Shown: positions 24,233 to 32,040 of the stretch, piece after piece
Position numbering within the stretch: the stretch's first letter is position 1
Layout of the letters: each line of letters begins with the position of its first letter
Assembly: GCA_035296905.1 (NCBI GenBank)
Contig: DATHAA010000070.1
Location: 1 to 36,684, forward strand
DNA from: DATEOR01 sp035296905
GTDB lineage: Bacteria; Actinomycetota; Thermoleophilia; Gaiellales; Gaiellaceae
Length of the DNA: 36,684 bases
Reading direction: 5' to 3'
Program-made: the position numbers and the translations under genes
The notes under the pieces: generated by a model
The model's input: only the letters and a program-made list of their open reading frames with translations
The model's database searches: none
Told to the model about the DNA's origin: nothing

Positions 24233-25608
24233 GCAGCGGCCAGGACGGCCGCGATCGCCATCCCGGTGAGCGGCCAGAGCAGGTAGGACGGCTGGAAGAC
24301 CCGGCCGAGGAAGAGCAGCACGAAAATCGAGGCGGCGAACCCGGCGGCCCCGACCCAGGGCTGGCGTGAACGGAGCTGGCTGCGGACGAGACAGAGCGTG
24401 ACGGGCAGCCAGACGAGCAGCGCGAGAAGCCCGAAGGGATAGGCGGCGTTTCGGTTGTCCAGCACGTCGAGGCGCACGAGGAGCGATGCGAGCCCGTAGC
24501 CCACGATTCGATAGTCGCCGGTCCCGTAGCCGATGGTGTCAGCCCAGAGCGCGCGGGGGGACGCGATGAGAAACGGGAGTGCGCCTACGACCACGACTCC
24601 GGCGAACGCAGCCGCTGCCCGGCCGAAGCTCTGGCGGCCGCCGCGGCTCGTGATCAGCATCGCGGCGAAGAACGGAATCGCCACGAGCGCGAACTGCTTC
24701 AGCAGCACCGCGGCCGCGAGGCAAGCCGCCGCCCAGACGAACCGCGAGCGGCTCGCGAGCCCGAACGCGAGGACAAGGAAGAAGAGGCTCGGCGCATCCG
24801 CAGTCCCGAACCACGCCGCTTGTACGACGAGCGGGTTCGCCGCAAGTGCGGCGCCGACCGCCAGGCGCAGGGTCAGCGGCCCGGCGAAGGAGAGCGCTGC
24901 GGGGATCAGCCCAAGTGTCGCGAGCAGGACGAGGAAGCGGTAGTCGTCGAAGGGTGCGGGGAGGAGCCGCCACCCTGCCGAGGTGATCGCCGTCCCGGGG
25001 AAGTAGGCGAAGTGGTCGAGCGCCTTGTGGTCGAGCTGGGGGCTGCCGTTACGGCTGTAGAACCGCTCGACCCCCGTGCCCCGGTAGTCGTGGCCGTACG
25101 GCGTCTGGCCGTCGAGGACGAGGTCGCCCGCGACCTCGATCTGGTAGGTGGAGTCATTCGTGAAGAACCACTGCGCCGTCGAGTCGCGGAGCCCGGCCTG
25201 GACCAGCACGCCCGGGGCGACGAGTAATCCGATGACCAGGAACGTGACGAGGAGGGCGCGCCGCGCGGTCCAGCGCTCCCGCGCGTACGCGACGGCGACT
25301 ACGAGGACGAGGCCGGCGACGACGGCCGCGAACTTGAGGAGCGCCGGGTTCCAGTGCCCCCGTGCGAGCGTCACGAAGGAACCGAGCACACCGTGCGGCT
25401 CGACTTTCCCCCCTGTCCGGAAGACCCAGCCGTCCTCGCCGATCCTCGCGATGTTGACGAGGACTATCAGTCCGAGCGCTGCGAGCAGGGGTGCCGGATG
25501 GATGATGCGGGCTCGTGGCAGCCGGAGGACTTCCGCAGCACCCAGGGGAGCCACGGCGGGGACCGACGAGCGGGGGATTGGCGCCAGTTCCACGGAGTTT
25601 CGAATCAA
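24127..25608 (-). CDS. Predicted polytopic membrane glycosyltransferase (GT-C/DUF2029-like)
   Basis: A 493-residue protein with about eleven membrane segments. After the second or third span comes a long extracytoplasmic loop (about 145-200: FFTNDSTYQIEVAGDLVLDGQTPYGHDYRG) containing acidic residues, as in lipid-linked-sugar mannosyltransferases of the GT87/DUF2029 group. LKQFALVAIPFFAA and FQPSYLLWPLTG also fit. The specific sugar is unknown. The apparent start is TTG at 25608; internal GTG codons are possible. The last 35 or so residues (polar, Ser/Thr-rich) are antisense to the kinase C-terminus, which suggests loss of the original stop codon or a real convergent overlap. Confidence 0.75.
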   Translation of the reverse strand: MIRNSVELAPIPRSSVPAVAPLGAAEVLRLPRARIIHPAPLLAALGLIVLVNIARIGEDGWVFRTGGKVEPHGVLGSFVTLARGHWNPALLKFAAVVAGLVLVVAVAYARERWTARRALLVTFLVIGLLVAPGVLVQAGLRDSTAQWFFTNDSTYQIEVAGDLVLDGQTPYGHDYRGTGVERFYSRNGSPQLDHKALDHFAYFPGTAITSAGWRLLPAPFDDYRFLVLLATLGLIPAALSFAGPLTLRLAVGAALAANPLVVQAAWFGTADAPSLFFLVLAFGLASRSRFVWAAACLAAAVLLKQFALVAIPFFAAMLITSRGGRQSFGRAAAAFAGVVVVGALPFLIASPRALWADTIGYGTGDYRIVGYGLASLLVRLDVLDNRNAAYPFGLLALLVWLPVTLCLVRSQLRSRQPWVGAAGFAASIFVLLFLGRVFQPSYLLWPLTGMAIAAVLAAAQMASGTSTTNVEPRPGSESTEMRPFMRSTSSLLM

Positions 25609-25651
25609 GGTACGACGCGGTCCGGCCGGAACCTTCCTGGCTTGCGAGCCT

Positions 25652-26237
25652 GTCGTCTACGTATCGTTCGACACCGACTTGGCACTGGAGCCGCTCGCGG
25701 CCGAACATCACGTCGGAGGAGAAGGCGAACCGCGAGGCGCACTACATTAAGGGCACCGCTCACCCCGATCCGGGCTGGACGGGCAAGCTCAGCTTCGCAA
25801 AGCAGCACGACCAGGGCGTCGTGGTGCTCAACGCGCCAGCCACGTCCAAGTGGCCTGACATCGTGCCTGCCCAGCTTCCGCCGGTCGGCTTCCTGAGCCG
25901 GAACCAGGGGCGGCTGAAGAACGAGACATTCACGCTCGTGGGCTATGGCGTGGACATCGGTGCCAAGAAGGCGCAGATCGTGATCCGCGAGCGCCGCTCC
26001 ACGACCTCCTTCCTCAAGAACGTCGGGAGTGAGGTCGTAACGTTCCAATCAACGACCGCGACTCGAAGGCCGGAGGTGGCTCGTGCTTCGGCGATTCGGG
26101 CGGCGCAGTCTTCTGGGGCCCAGTATGTCCTCGGCGACGCGTCGTACGTCAACTCCCTGACCTGCAACGCGACGGGGAGTTACCAGCGGGACGACACGAC
26201 GTACTCCAGGAACTTCCTCAACCAGTTCCTGCCGTAG
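25652..26237 (+). pseudogene. Broken trypsin-like (S1) serine protease
   Basis: Pieces of one S1 protease are spread over two frames. VVYVSFDTDLALE begins in one frame near 25652. REAHYIKGTAHPDPGW and KQHDQGVVVLNAP (catalytic-Asp region) lie in the next. NDRDSKAGGGSCFGDSGGAVFW, holding the catalytic Ser codon TCG at 26096-26098, returns to the first frame. The ending SYVNSLTCNATGSYQRDDT and FLNQFLP is back in the second frame and stops at 26237. At least three single-base shifts are needed. The part that would carry the signal peptide and the TAGHC histidine is missing, and its place is taken by the start of the divergent glycosyltransferase gene. The product cannot be active as read. Confidence 0.75.
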
Positions 26238-26260
26238 GCAACCGCAAGACCGGTGCATCG

Positions 26261-26290
26261 AAAAGCCCCCGCAACTCGCGGGGGCTTTTT
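26261..26290. terminator. Bidirectional rho-independent terminator
   Basis: AAAAGCCCCCGC pairs perfectly with GCGGGGGCTTTT around a five-base loop, ending in TTTTT on the + strand and TTTT on the - strand. It lies between the protease remnant (+) and the CECxDxxC genes (-). Confidence 0.9.
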
Positions 26291-26317
26291 CTGGTCGACC
26301 TAGGCCAAGGCTTTCGC

Positions 26318-26659
26318 TTAGGCCCGAGGGTCGGTCGCCCGAGCGATCTCCTGCTCCTCAGCGTGCTTGCGCACGACCTGGAAGCGATCGCTCTCGAACA
26401 CGACGTCCTCGACCTCGGGAAGTACGTGACCCGGCAGCACCGCGAAGTGCACCGGGTCGGCGCGGACCTGCTCGTACTCGGACTCCGTGAGCGAGACCGC
26501 CGCGGTGCAGTTGGCGTCCCCGCATTCGCAGATGAAGTCGAGCATGTCGAGGCCTGCACGTTCGCCGACCTCTTCGACGCGCTCGTTGACTTCGCGGAAG
26601 AGAGCTTCGTTCCGCGCAAGCCGGTCCTTGCGCCTCTCGCTTCGCTCCTCCGCGGTCAA
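26318..26659 (-). CDS. Small CECxDxxC protein, copy 1
   Basis: A 113-residue soluble protein. An N-terminal basic helix (ERSERRKDRLARNEALFREVNERVEEV) leads to FICECGDANC, with cysteines 44, 46 and 51, probably a metal-binding or redox cluster. It continues with the beta-rich LTESEYEQVRADPVHFAVLPGHVLPEVEDVV. Two further homologues follow upstream in tandem, all sharing NxxLFRxxNER, (F/L)xCECxDxxC, (L/V)Txx(E/D)Y and a VxPGH/VNSDH-type core. The TTG start overlaps the TGA of the preceding copy. I do not know the function; such proteins seem frequent in Thermoleophilia-like genomes (recollection, not checked). Confidence 0.7.
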   Translation of the reverse strand: MTAEERSERRKDRLARNEALFREVNERVEEVGERAGLDMLDFICECGDANCTAAVSLTESEYEQVRADPVHFAVLPGHVLPEVEDVVFESDRFQVVRKHAEEQEIARATDPRA

Positions 26660-26980
26660 TCGACGTCCTCCTTGGTGACGATCAAAAACCGGTCTGCCTC
26701 CTCAACGATGCGTTCCCCATCGAGGCGGGGATGCCCGGGGGCGATCACGAAGTGCTCGTCATCGGAGCGAGCCTCCTCGCACTCCTCGGACGTGAGCTCT
26801 ATCGTACTCCTCGGACGTGAGCTCGATCCGCGCCATGCACGTGTCGTCGATGCACTCGCACAGGAACGGAATGAACTGGCCCGGTGCGACGAGGTCATCG
26901 ACTCGTTGGTGCAGACGCTCGTTGGCGCTGCGGAAAAGCTTCTCGTTCTCGACGAACCGGTCTTGTCCCGCTGTCGACAC
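26656..26980 (-). pseudogene. Small CECxDxxC protein, copy 2, frameshifted by a 25-bp tandem duplication
   Basis: From GTG 26980 the translation reads FVENEKLFRSANERLHQRVDD and then FLCECIDDTCMARIELTSEE, a clear paralogue of its two neighbours. It then changes to nonsense (YDRAHVRGVRGGSLR) and stops at 26759. The correct ending, CEEARSDDEHFVIAPGHPRL and then VEEADRFLIVTKEDVD, lies in the next frame and ends at 26656. The switch coincides with two consecutive copies of a 25-bp segment at 26781-26830. Removing one copy restores a single frame of normal family length. The lesion therefore looks recent. Confidence 0.85.
26781..26830. repeat. 25-bp tandem duplication inside copy 2
   Basis: ACTCCTCGGACGTGAGCTC occurs at 26781 and again at 26806; the full unit is 25 bp with two differences near its end (TATCGT against GATCCG). 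Because 25 is not a multiple of three, it breaks the reading frame of the gene it sits in. Confidence 0.9.
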
Positions 26981-27019
26981 GGCAGCTTCATCCCCGGTGC
27001 GCCGCAGCCGAAAACAGGA

Positions 27020-27316
27020 TCAGTCGGAATCGTGCCGGTATTCGACGATCGAATACCCATCGCGGGTCATGAGCACGCGGATGCCCGGCTCGTCGCTGTG
27101 ATCCGAGTTGACCAGGTAACGGCCCGGCTGTTCGAGCGCGACTTCGTAGTCCCCTCTGGTGACGAGAATCGCCTCGATGCAGCTCCCGTCGCCGCACTCG
27201 CACAGCAGCTCGCGAGGCTCCCCGTCGAACCATGAGTCGGAGAGCCCCGTGATGCGCTCGTTGACTTCGCGGATGAGGAGCGAGTTCCTCGCGGCCCGTT
27301 CACGCGTGGTCACCAC
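27020..27316 (-). CDS. Small CECxDxxC protein, copy 3
   Basis: A 98-residue homologue of copies 1 and 2. RNSLLIREVNERITGL is followed by LLCECGDGSC (C39, C41, C46), then ILVTRGDYEVALEQPGRYLVNSDH and a short C-terminal strand DGYSIVEYRHDSD. Start GTG 27316. It is the first gene of the tandem set and faces a winged-helix regulator across an AT-rich divergent gap. Confidence 0.7.
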   Translation of the reverse strand: MVTTRERAARNSLLIREVNERITGLSDSWFDGEPRELLCECGDGSCIEAILVTRGDYEVALEQPGRYLVNSDHSDEPGIRVLMTRDGYSIVEYRHDSD

Positions 27317-27433
27317 GACCCTCCATCGTTGCCGGATGCCGGATCAAAGCTTTGGCATTCTGCGAGAGCAAACAAGACGAAAACAACACGATATACAGTT
27401 CGCGACATAAATCGTACGACACTTTTATCCATT
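27317..27433. promoter_or_regulatory. AT-rich divergent promoter region
   Basis: This 117-bp gap is much richer in A and T than its surroundings, above all 27365-27433. It holds the palindromes TCGCGA (27400-27405) and TCGTACGA (27412-27419) and a TATACA at 27392. It separates the CECxDxxC genes (-) from the winged-helix gene (+), so it probably contains both promoters and an operator. Confidence 0.5.
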
Positions 27434-27748
27434 ATGTCAACCGACCAAAACTCGAAGCCCTGGCGCTTCGTCACCAACCACATGCAGGTGCTCCTCTGTA
27501 TCGCGCGTGACCCGGAGACGCGCTTGCGCGACATTGCCGGGTCAGTCGGAATCACGGAGCGAGCCGTGCAGCGAATCGTCGCCGACCTCGTCGAGGGCGG
27601 CTTCCTGACTCGCGAGCGGGTCGGACGGCGAAGCCGCTACACGCTCAATCGCGAGCGCAAGATGCGCCACCCAGCTCAGTTAGACCACGAGATCGGCGAG
27701 ATGCTCGACCTTCTCGAGATGGACTCGCCGGACAGCGCTAGCGTCTAG
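27434..27748 (+). CDS. Winged-helix transcriptional regulator (MarR/ArsR-like)
   Basis: A 104-residue DNA-binding protein. FVTNHMQVLLCIARDPETRLRDIAG then SVGITERAVQRIVADLVEGGFL forms the helix-turn-helix, followed by the wing TRERVGRRSRYTLN. The C-terminal 35 residues form a likely dimer helix. The start ATG 27434 is followed by a hydrophilic lead. It is divergent from the CECxDxxC genes and may repress them and itself through the palindromes in the gap. No sensor domain or metal-binding cysteine motif is obvious. Confidence 0.85.
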   Translation: MSTDQNSKPWRFVTNHMQVLLCIARDPETRLRDIAGSVGITERAVQRIVADLVEGGFLTRERVGRRSRYTLNRERKMRHPAQLDHEIGEMLDLLEMDSPDSASV

Positions 27749-27749
27749 G

Positions 27750-27822
27750 TGCGCCCGGCAGGATTCGAACCTGCGACCCGCGGATTAGAAGTCCGCCGCT
27801 CTGTCCACTGAGCTACGGGCGC
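27750..27822 (-). tRNA. tRNA-Arg (anticodon TCT)
   Basis: On the - strand, acceptor GCGCCCG pairs with CGGGCGC. The anticodon stem CGGAC... holds the loop CTTCTAA, with anticodon TCT. The T arm is GCAGG-TTCGAAT-CCTGC, and the discriminator is A. It begins one base after the stop of the winged-helix gene on the opposite strand. Confidence 0.93.
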
Positions 27823-27865
27823 GTCGGGGAGGAACGTAGCATCCGGGCTACACTGCATCTTGCAC

Positions 27866-27939
27866 GGTGGCCGTAGCTCAGCTGGTAGAGCCCCGGGTTG
27901 TGGTCCCGGCTGTCGCGGGTTCGAGTCCCGTCGGCCACC
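27866..27939 (+). tRNA. tRNA-His (anticodon GTG)
   Basis: The acceptor GTGGCCG pairs with CGGCCAC, with an extra 5' G (G-1) opposite C73, the tRNA-His identity pair. The anticodon stem CCGGG/CCCGG encloses TTGTGGT, with GTG at 27900-27902. T arm GCGGG-TTCGAGT-CCCGT. Confidence 0.94.
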
Positions 27940-27941
27940 CT

Positions 27942-29057
27942 CTAACGCCTCCATGCGCGCCGTAGCTCCAGCGCGCGCCGCACGTCGGACCAGGAGAGGA
28001 GCCCGACGAAGCGCTCGCCGTCGAGGACGAGCGCGCGCGAGAGGTCGCCGTCCGAGATCTCGGCCGCCGCGTCGAAGAGGTCGTCTTCCTCGCGCACGAC
28101 GGGGACCTGCTCCCGCGGGAGCATGCACTCGCGCACCGTGCGCCTCTGCCACTCGCTGCGCGGCACTTCGGCGACGCAGCGGAGGGGGAGGAGTCCGACG
28201 ACGCGGCCGTTGTCCGTGACGGGGTACGTCGCGTGACGAGTCGTCCACGCGATGTCGTCCATGAACTCGCCGAGCGTGACGTCGGGCGTCGTCGTGACCG
28301 GATCGCGGACGACCACGTCTCGGACGCGTAGCCCCCGGAGGGCCTGGCGCGCGAGCAGCGTGCGGTCCTCCGCCGCTGCAGCCTGAAGGAGGAACCAGCC
28401 GACGAAGGCGATCCAGATTCCGCTGTACGCGCTCTGCCAGATGACGAGCGCGACGCCGCCGACGATGAAGAGGTAGCCGAAACCGCGCCCGATGAGCGCC
28501 GCGATGTGGGTCGCCCAGCCGAGGTTGCCGCTCGCACCCCAGAGGGCTGAGCGAAGCACGCGGCCGCCGTCGAGCGGCAGTGCGGGGAGGAGGTTGAAGA
28601 CGAGCAGGGTGAGGTTGATGTAGCCGAGCCATGCGGCGACACCGTCCGCGACTTCGGGCAGGCTCGCCTTCCAGGCGAGGAGGACGAAGATCGTGCCGAG
28701 AGCCAGCGAGACGAGGGGGCCGGCGATCGCGATCCGAAACTCGGCCCCCGCGCTCGGGAACATGCCTCGGAACTTTGCGACACCGCCGAAGAGCCAGAGC
28801 GTGATGCCCTCGATCTCGACTCCCTCGCGCTTCGCCTCGAGCGCATGCCCGAACTCGTGCATGAGCAGCGAGGTGAAGAAGAGAAGCGCGGCGACGATCG
28901 CCATGCCGATGTACGTGCTGCGGTCATGACCGGGGTTCGTGCTCGGAAAGATCCCGGTCGCGAGCGTCCACACGATCAGCGCGAAGACGATCACCCAGCT
29001 CCAGTTCACGCCGAAGCTGATGCCGGCGATGCGGCCCAGCGTCAGGCTGTCACGCAT
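27942..29057 (-). CDS. Site-2-protease-like M50 metalloprotease with CBS domains
   Basis: A 371-residue intramembrane zinc protease. HEFGH at 67-71 gives the first zinc ligands and the catalytic Glu, and NLLPALPLDGGRVL gives the third ligand D163. Six or so spans surround these motifs. Two CBS domains follow (about 254-371: RDVVVRDPVTTTPDVTLGEF; MLPREQVPVVREEDDLFD), which usually bind adenine nucleotides and could gate the protease. The ATG at 29057 is chosen because it immediately precedes the conserved LGRIAGISFGV opening. A small gene ends four bases upstream, so the two are probably co-transcribed. Confidence 0.93.
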   Translation of the reverse strand: MRDSLTLGRIAGISFGVNWSWVIVFALIVWTLATGIFPSTNPGHDRSTYIGMAIVAALLFFTSLLMHEFGHALEAKREGVEIEGITLWLFGGVAKFRGMFPSAGAEFRIAIAGPLVSLALGTIFVLLAWKASLPEVADGVAAWLGYINLTLLVFNLLPALPLDGGRVLRSALWGASGNLGWATHIAALIGRGFGYLFIVGGVALVIWQSAYSGIWIAFVGWFLLQAAAAEDRTLLARQALRGLRVRDVVVRDPVTTTPDVTLGEFMDDIAWTTRHATYPVTDNGRVVGLLPLRCVAEVPRSEWQRRTVRECMLPREQVPVVREEDDLFDAAAEISDGDLSRALVLDGERFVGLLSWSDVRRALELRRAWRR

Positions 29058-29061
29058 GCGG

Positions 29062-29238
29062 TTACCGGTCCTTGCGGACCTGGCGTGCAATCTCGGCGGC
29101 GCGTTTCGCCACGATGGGGCCGTGCTTGCGAGCCTGCCTCGCCGCGTTCTCGATGATCTGCCGGCGTTGCTCCGGTGGGATGCGCTTCCAGCCCCGTTGG
29201 GCCTTCAACGCGAGCGCGACGAACTTCCACGTGGCCAT
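29062..29238 (-). CDS. Small basic protein, unknown function
   Basis: A 58-residue lysine/arginine-rich, mostly helical protein: MATWKFVALALKAQRGWKR, then PPEQRRQIIENAARQARKHG and VAKRAAEIARQVRKDR. An ATG nine bases upstream (29247) is an alternative. It ends four bases before the M50 protease start, which suggests an operon. No family recognised. Confidence 0.6.
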   Translation of the reverse strand: MATWKFVALALKAQRGWKRIPPEQRRQIIENAARQARKHGPIVAKRAAEIARQVRKDR

Positions 29239-29293
29239 CCACGGCATGTTCCCACAACGAACGAGCGAGCCGTCGGGTTTCGGGGCGCCGCGC

Positions 29294-30138
29294 CTAGACG
29301 ATCCAGACGCGGGTACCAACCCGGACCAAGCGGAACAGCGATTCAGCATCACGCCTCTTCATCCGTATGCAGCCGTGCGAGACCGAGTACCCCACGGACG
29401 GGGGATTGGGAGTGCCGTGGATGCCCACCCCCGGGACGGAGAGACCCACCCAACGGGTTCCGAGTGGGTTTTTGCGACCTGGCGGGATCGGATCGAGGTC
29501 CTGCGCCCAGTTGGAGTCGGGCGGATACCACCAAGGATGGCGGTAACTGCTCACGATCCGAAACCGACCATGCGGTGTGGGCGTCCATGTCCCCTCCGGT
29601 TGCAACCGGAGGGGACGCAAAGAGGTCGAGCGCCCCTGTAGAAGTAGAGCCGGTGGGCGTCACGCCGAACGATGACGAGACGGCGTGCCGCTCGAGCATG
29701 GCCGGCCTCTCCCGTCGTCAGCCCTCCTGGCCCCTCCGCTCGTTTGCCGTCGAGGGACGCGAGGGTCGCTGAGCCCACAACGCCGTCGACCTGGAGAGCC
29801 GAATGGCGCTGGAAGCGACGGACCGCCGCGACACTCAGGCCTCCATAGCTGCCGTCGAGAGGGCCCGGCGAGTACCCGTGCGAGCGCAGGAGGAACTGGG
29901 TCTCGGTGACGTCCCAACCGTTATCCCCGAACGTGAGGGTGCGCGTGCCGAGGCGGTGACGGCTGTACCTGCCGAGGGCGGCGCAGGTGACCGGCCCGGG
30001 AATGCCGTCTACGGTCAGCCGGTGCCTGTGCTGGAAGACGCGCACGGCGGCGATGGTGCGAGGGCCGATGATCCCGTCGATGGAGCCCGAGTAGACGCCG
30101 CGACTCTTCAGCGCGACCTGCAGAGCGGCGACACCTGA
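29294..30138 (-). pseudogene. L,D-transpeptidase with two peptidoglycan-binding domains, frameshifted
   Basis: Two peptidoglycan-binding repeats (VAALQVALKSRGVYSGSIDG, then GPRTIAAVRVFQHRH; and VTETQFLLRSHGYSPGPLDG, then LSVAAVRRFQRHS) lead into the YkuD domain start RLVIVRRDAHRLYFYRGARP. The frame then breaks. SPPVATGG is in a second frame and TPTPHGRFRIVSSYRHPWW onward in a third, ending with the intact catalytic motif HGTPN...SVSHGCIRM and WIV. Two single-base shifts, near 29620-29630 and at the G-run 29611-29614, would restore it. No start codon or signal peptide is evident around 30138, where it overlaps the coiled-coil gene end. Intact, it would cross-link peptidoglycan in the cell wall. 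Either a pseudogene or sequencing indels. Confidence 0.75.
29589..29616. repeat. Perfect 28-bp palindrome inside the transpeptidase gene
   Basis: The arms GTCCCCTCCGGT and ACCGGAGGGGAC flank TGCA, which is itself palindromic, so all 28 bases are self-complementary. One of the two transpeptidase frameshifts lies in the G-run of one arm. Confidence 0.95.
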
Positions 30139-30199
30139 GCGAGTTCCGCCGGAGCTCGTAGGGCGATGTGTCGCCGGCGGCGCCTCGTCGTCGGGGTGG

Positions 30200-30880
30200 T
30201 CACGGTTCGACCGACAGGGCTCTGACGATCGATTGCTTGAGCTGGCGCTTCTCTTCGGGCGAGAGGTCGGTAGCGGTGAAGTACCGCTGAACGTCATCGG
30301 CGACGGCGGGCGCGAGAAACCCCTTGCCGGCGTCTCTCTCGAGCGCCCGCCTCAGGCTCGCGAGCCCGTCGGCGAACTCGACCTTCGCGCGCGCAAGCCC
30401 GCGGGTGCCCAGAGCAGCGTGAGTCTGGCGGTCGCTGGCCGAAAGGAGCTCTCCCGCCGCGTTGCGCAGTGCGGCGCTCGCCGACTCGGACCGGTCGGCC
30501 CGGTCCTTCTGCTGCTCGTAGTAGGTCTGCAACCGGTCGCGTTGGGCACGCAGAACCTCGACGAGCTCCTCGAGCTCGTCGGTCCTCTCCTCTGCCAGAG
30601 CCACGCGACGATCGAGCATTTGGGAGCTCGTGTGCGCGATGGCGGTCTCGCGCTCGAGCTCCTCGACCCGGACCCTCTGCTCGCTCGCGACGCGTGCGTA
30701 GTCCTGGCCGATATGCGTTTGCCTCTGAACCTCGGCGGTCAGCCCCGAGTTCGTCGTCCGCAGCCGGTCGAGCTCTGCGAGGACATCCCAGTCGGATCCA
30801 TCCTGCTTGAGCGTCGCGGTGCCGTTCTCCGGCTGAACCTCAGCGTGCGGCTGCAGCAAGAGCAGTCGTCGTAGTTGCAT
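30200..30880 (-). CDS. Coiled-coil protein, unknown function
   Basis: A 226-residue protein starting MQLRRLLLLQPHAE (ATG 30880). A long heptad-patterned helix spans about 35-140 (DVLAELDRLRTTNSGLTAEV; ELERETAIAH; RTDELEELVEVLRAQRDRLQ). A shorter C-terminal domain follows, with FLAPAVADDVQRYFTATDLSPEEKRQLKQSIVRAL. No signal peptide or membrane span. The reading frame is open far upstream, but that extension is Arg-rich and unlike protein. Family not recognised; structural or scaffold role is only a guess. Confidence 0.65.
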   Translation of the reverse strand: MQLRRLLLLQPHAEVQPENGTATLKQDGSDWDVLAELDRLRTTNSGLTAEVQRQTHIGQDYARVASEQRVRVEELERETAIAHTSSQMLDRRVALAEERTDELEELVEVLRAQRDRLQTYYEQQKDRADRSESASAALRNAAGELLSASDRQTHAALGTRGLARAKVEFADGLASLRRALERDAGKGFLAPAVADDVQRYFTATDLSPEEKRQLKQSIVRALSVEP

Positions 30881-31119
30881 GGTGGAACCCCCGTTTCGGC
30901 GAGTGGGCTTCGTTATGAAATTCCAGCCCGCGCAGTGTAGGGGCGGGGGCTGCCTGCCGCATTGCCGCAGGAGACGCCTACGACGAGCGCGGGACACGTC
31001 CTTTGCGGCCTGAGGACTTCTTACCGATCGCTTACACCTTCTGGCGCTGCCCGACCGCGTTGCGAAGCTGTTACCGACGCGGCCTGCCCGGGTTACGCGT
31101 CGCTCGGACAATCCCACGC

Positions 31120-31701
31120 ATGACCAAAGCACTCGCCTTCGTCATCGTCTTCGCCGCCTTTCTCGCCGGATGCGACAACGGGCCCAAGGAAGCAGGCCCG
31201 GTTCCCACCGGGAAGACGTCGGCTTCCTCCTCCTCGACATCGACCGCCCAGGGCGGCGGATCCACGACGATCACCACGACCGCCAGAGCTCTCTGCAAGG
31301 ACAAGGCTGCGGCCGTCAAGGCCGAATCCCAGAACGGAGCGGCCGGCACGATCATGACCATCTGGCGTGTGACGAACACGTCCTCGGACGGGTGCCGCTC
31401 GTTCGGCTATCCCGGCATGGACTTCCACGCCGCGAATGGATGGCTGGATGTCCAGGTGCACCGCGGAGGAACCGACATGATCAACCAACCGCCCGCCCCG
31501 GTCGTCCTCGAGCCCGGCAAATCGCTCTATTTCGTGAGCTTCTGGGGCGACGTGGACACGGAGGCCGGGCCGTGCAAGCAGTTCGATCGCGTCAAGGTGA
31601 CGCTGCCCGACAACTTCACGTCCGCGCGGGTCGACTCCTCGGGCTGCGTCGACCCCGGTCTCGTGGAAGTCGGACCGGTCACGGACGCCCCTCCTTCCTA
31701 G
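31120..31701 (+). CDS. DUF4232-type lipoprotein
   Basis: A 193-residue exported protein. The signal peptide ends in LAGC (lipidated C18), and a Ser/Thr/Gly-rich linker runs to about residue 50. The C-terminal domain begins ARALCKDKAAAVKAESQNGA and contains TIWRVTNTSSDGCRSFGYPG, VLEPGKSLYFVSFW and a final SSGCVDPGLVEV. Its cysteine pattern and order of strands fit DUF4232. ATG 31120 places the signal peptide correctly; the in-frame upstream extension is not protein-like. It is divergent from the coiled-coil gene across 239 bp containing three TTAC-type repeats but no clear promoter. Confidence 0.82.
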   Translation: MTKALAFVIVFAAFLAGCDNGPKEAGPVPTGKTSASSSSTSTAQGGGSTTITTTARALCKDKAAAVKAESQNGAAGTIMTIWRVTNTSSDGCRSFGYPGMDFHAANGWLDVQVHRGGTDMINQPPAPVVLEPGKSLYFVSFWGDVDTEAGPCKQFDRVKVTLPDNFTSARVDSSGCVDPGLVEVGPVTDAPPS

Positions 31702-31710
31702 GACCGCGGG

Positions 31711-31734
31711 AGGGCCGGTCATTCGACCGGCCTT
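31711..31734 (+). terminator. Hairpin after the DUF4232 gene
   Basis: GGCCGGTC-ATTC-GACCGGCC, extended by two more pairs, begins nine bases past the stop and is followed by a pyrimidine-rich CCTTCCC tract. Confidence 0.7.
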
Positions 31735-31762
31735 CCTTCCCCCCCGCCCGACTCGATGCTCT

Positions 31763-32040
31763 CTAGCCGCCCAGCATCGCCGCGAGCCCGCTTACGCCGG
31801 TCGTGTTGAGGACGCGAAGGCGCTTGAGGGCGAACGGCCGCGATGCCGACTGCAGTGATCCCCAGTCCGTCGTCACCGCAAGCTTGTAGCCGGCCTTCTT
31901 CGCGAGCGTCTCGATCCGCCCGTCGTAGTCACCGTACGGATAGGCGAGCCATGGAACGCGGTGATCGAGCTTCCGCTCCAGCTTCTTGCGGGACTTGACG
32001 AGCTCCGTCCTCGCGAATGAGCGCTGGCGACCTCGGGCTA
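31763..32040 (-). pseudogene. C-terminal fragment of a polysaccharide deacetylase (NodB fold)
   Basis: ELVKSRKKLERKLDHRVPWL then AYPYGDYDGRIETLAKKAGY and KLAVTTDWGSL is the second half of a NodB-type carbohydrate esterase (the YPYG motif and strand after it). The first half, with TFDDG and the zinc-binding HxxxH, is absent upstream in all frames on this strand. The break is near 32040. Read as a decayed gene. Confidence 0.65.
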
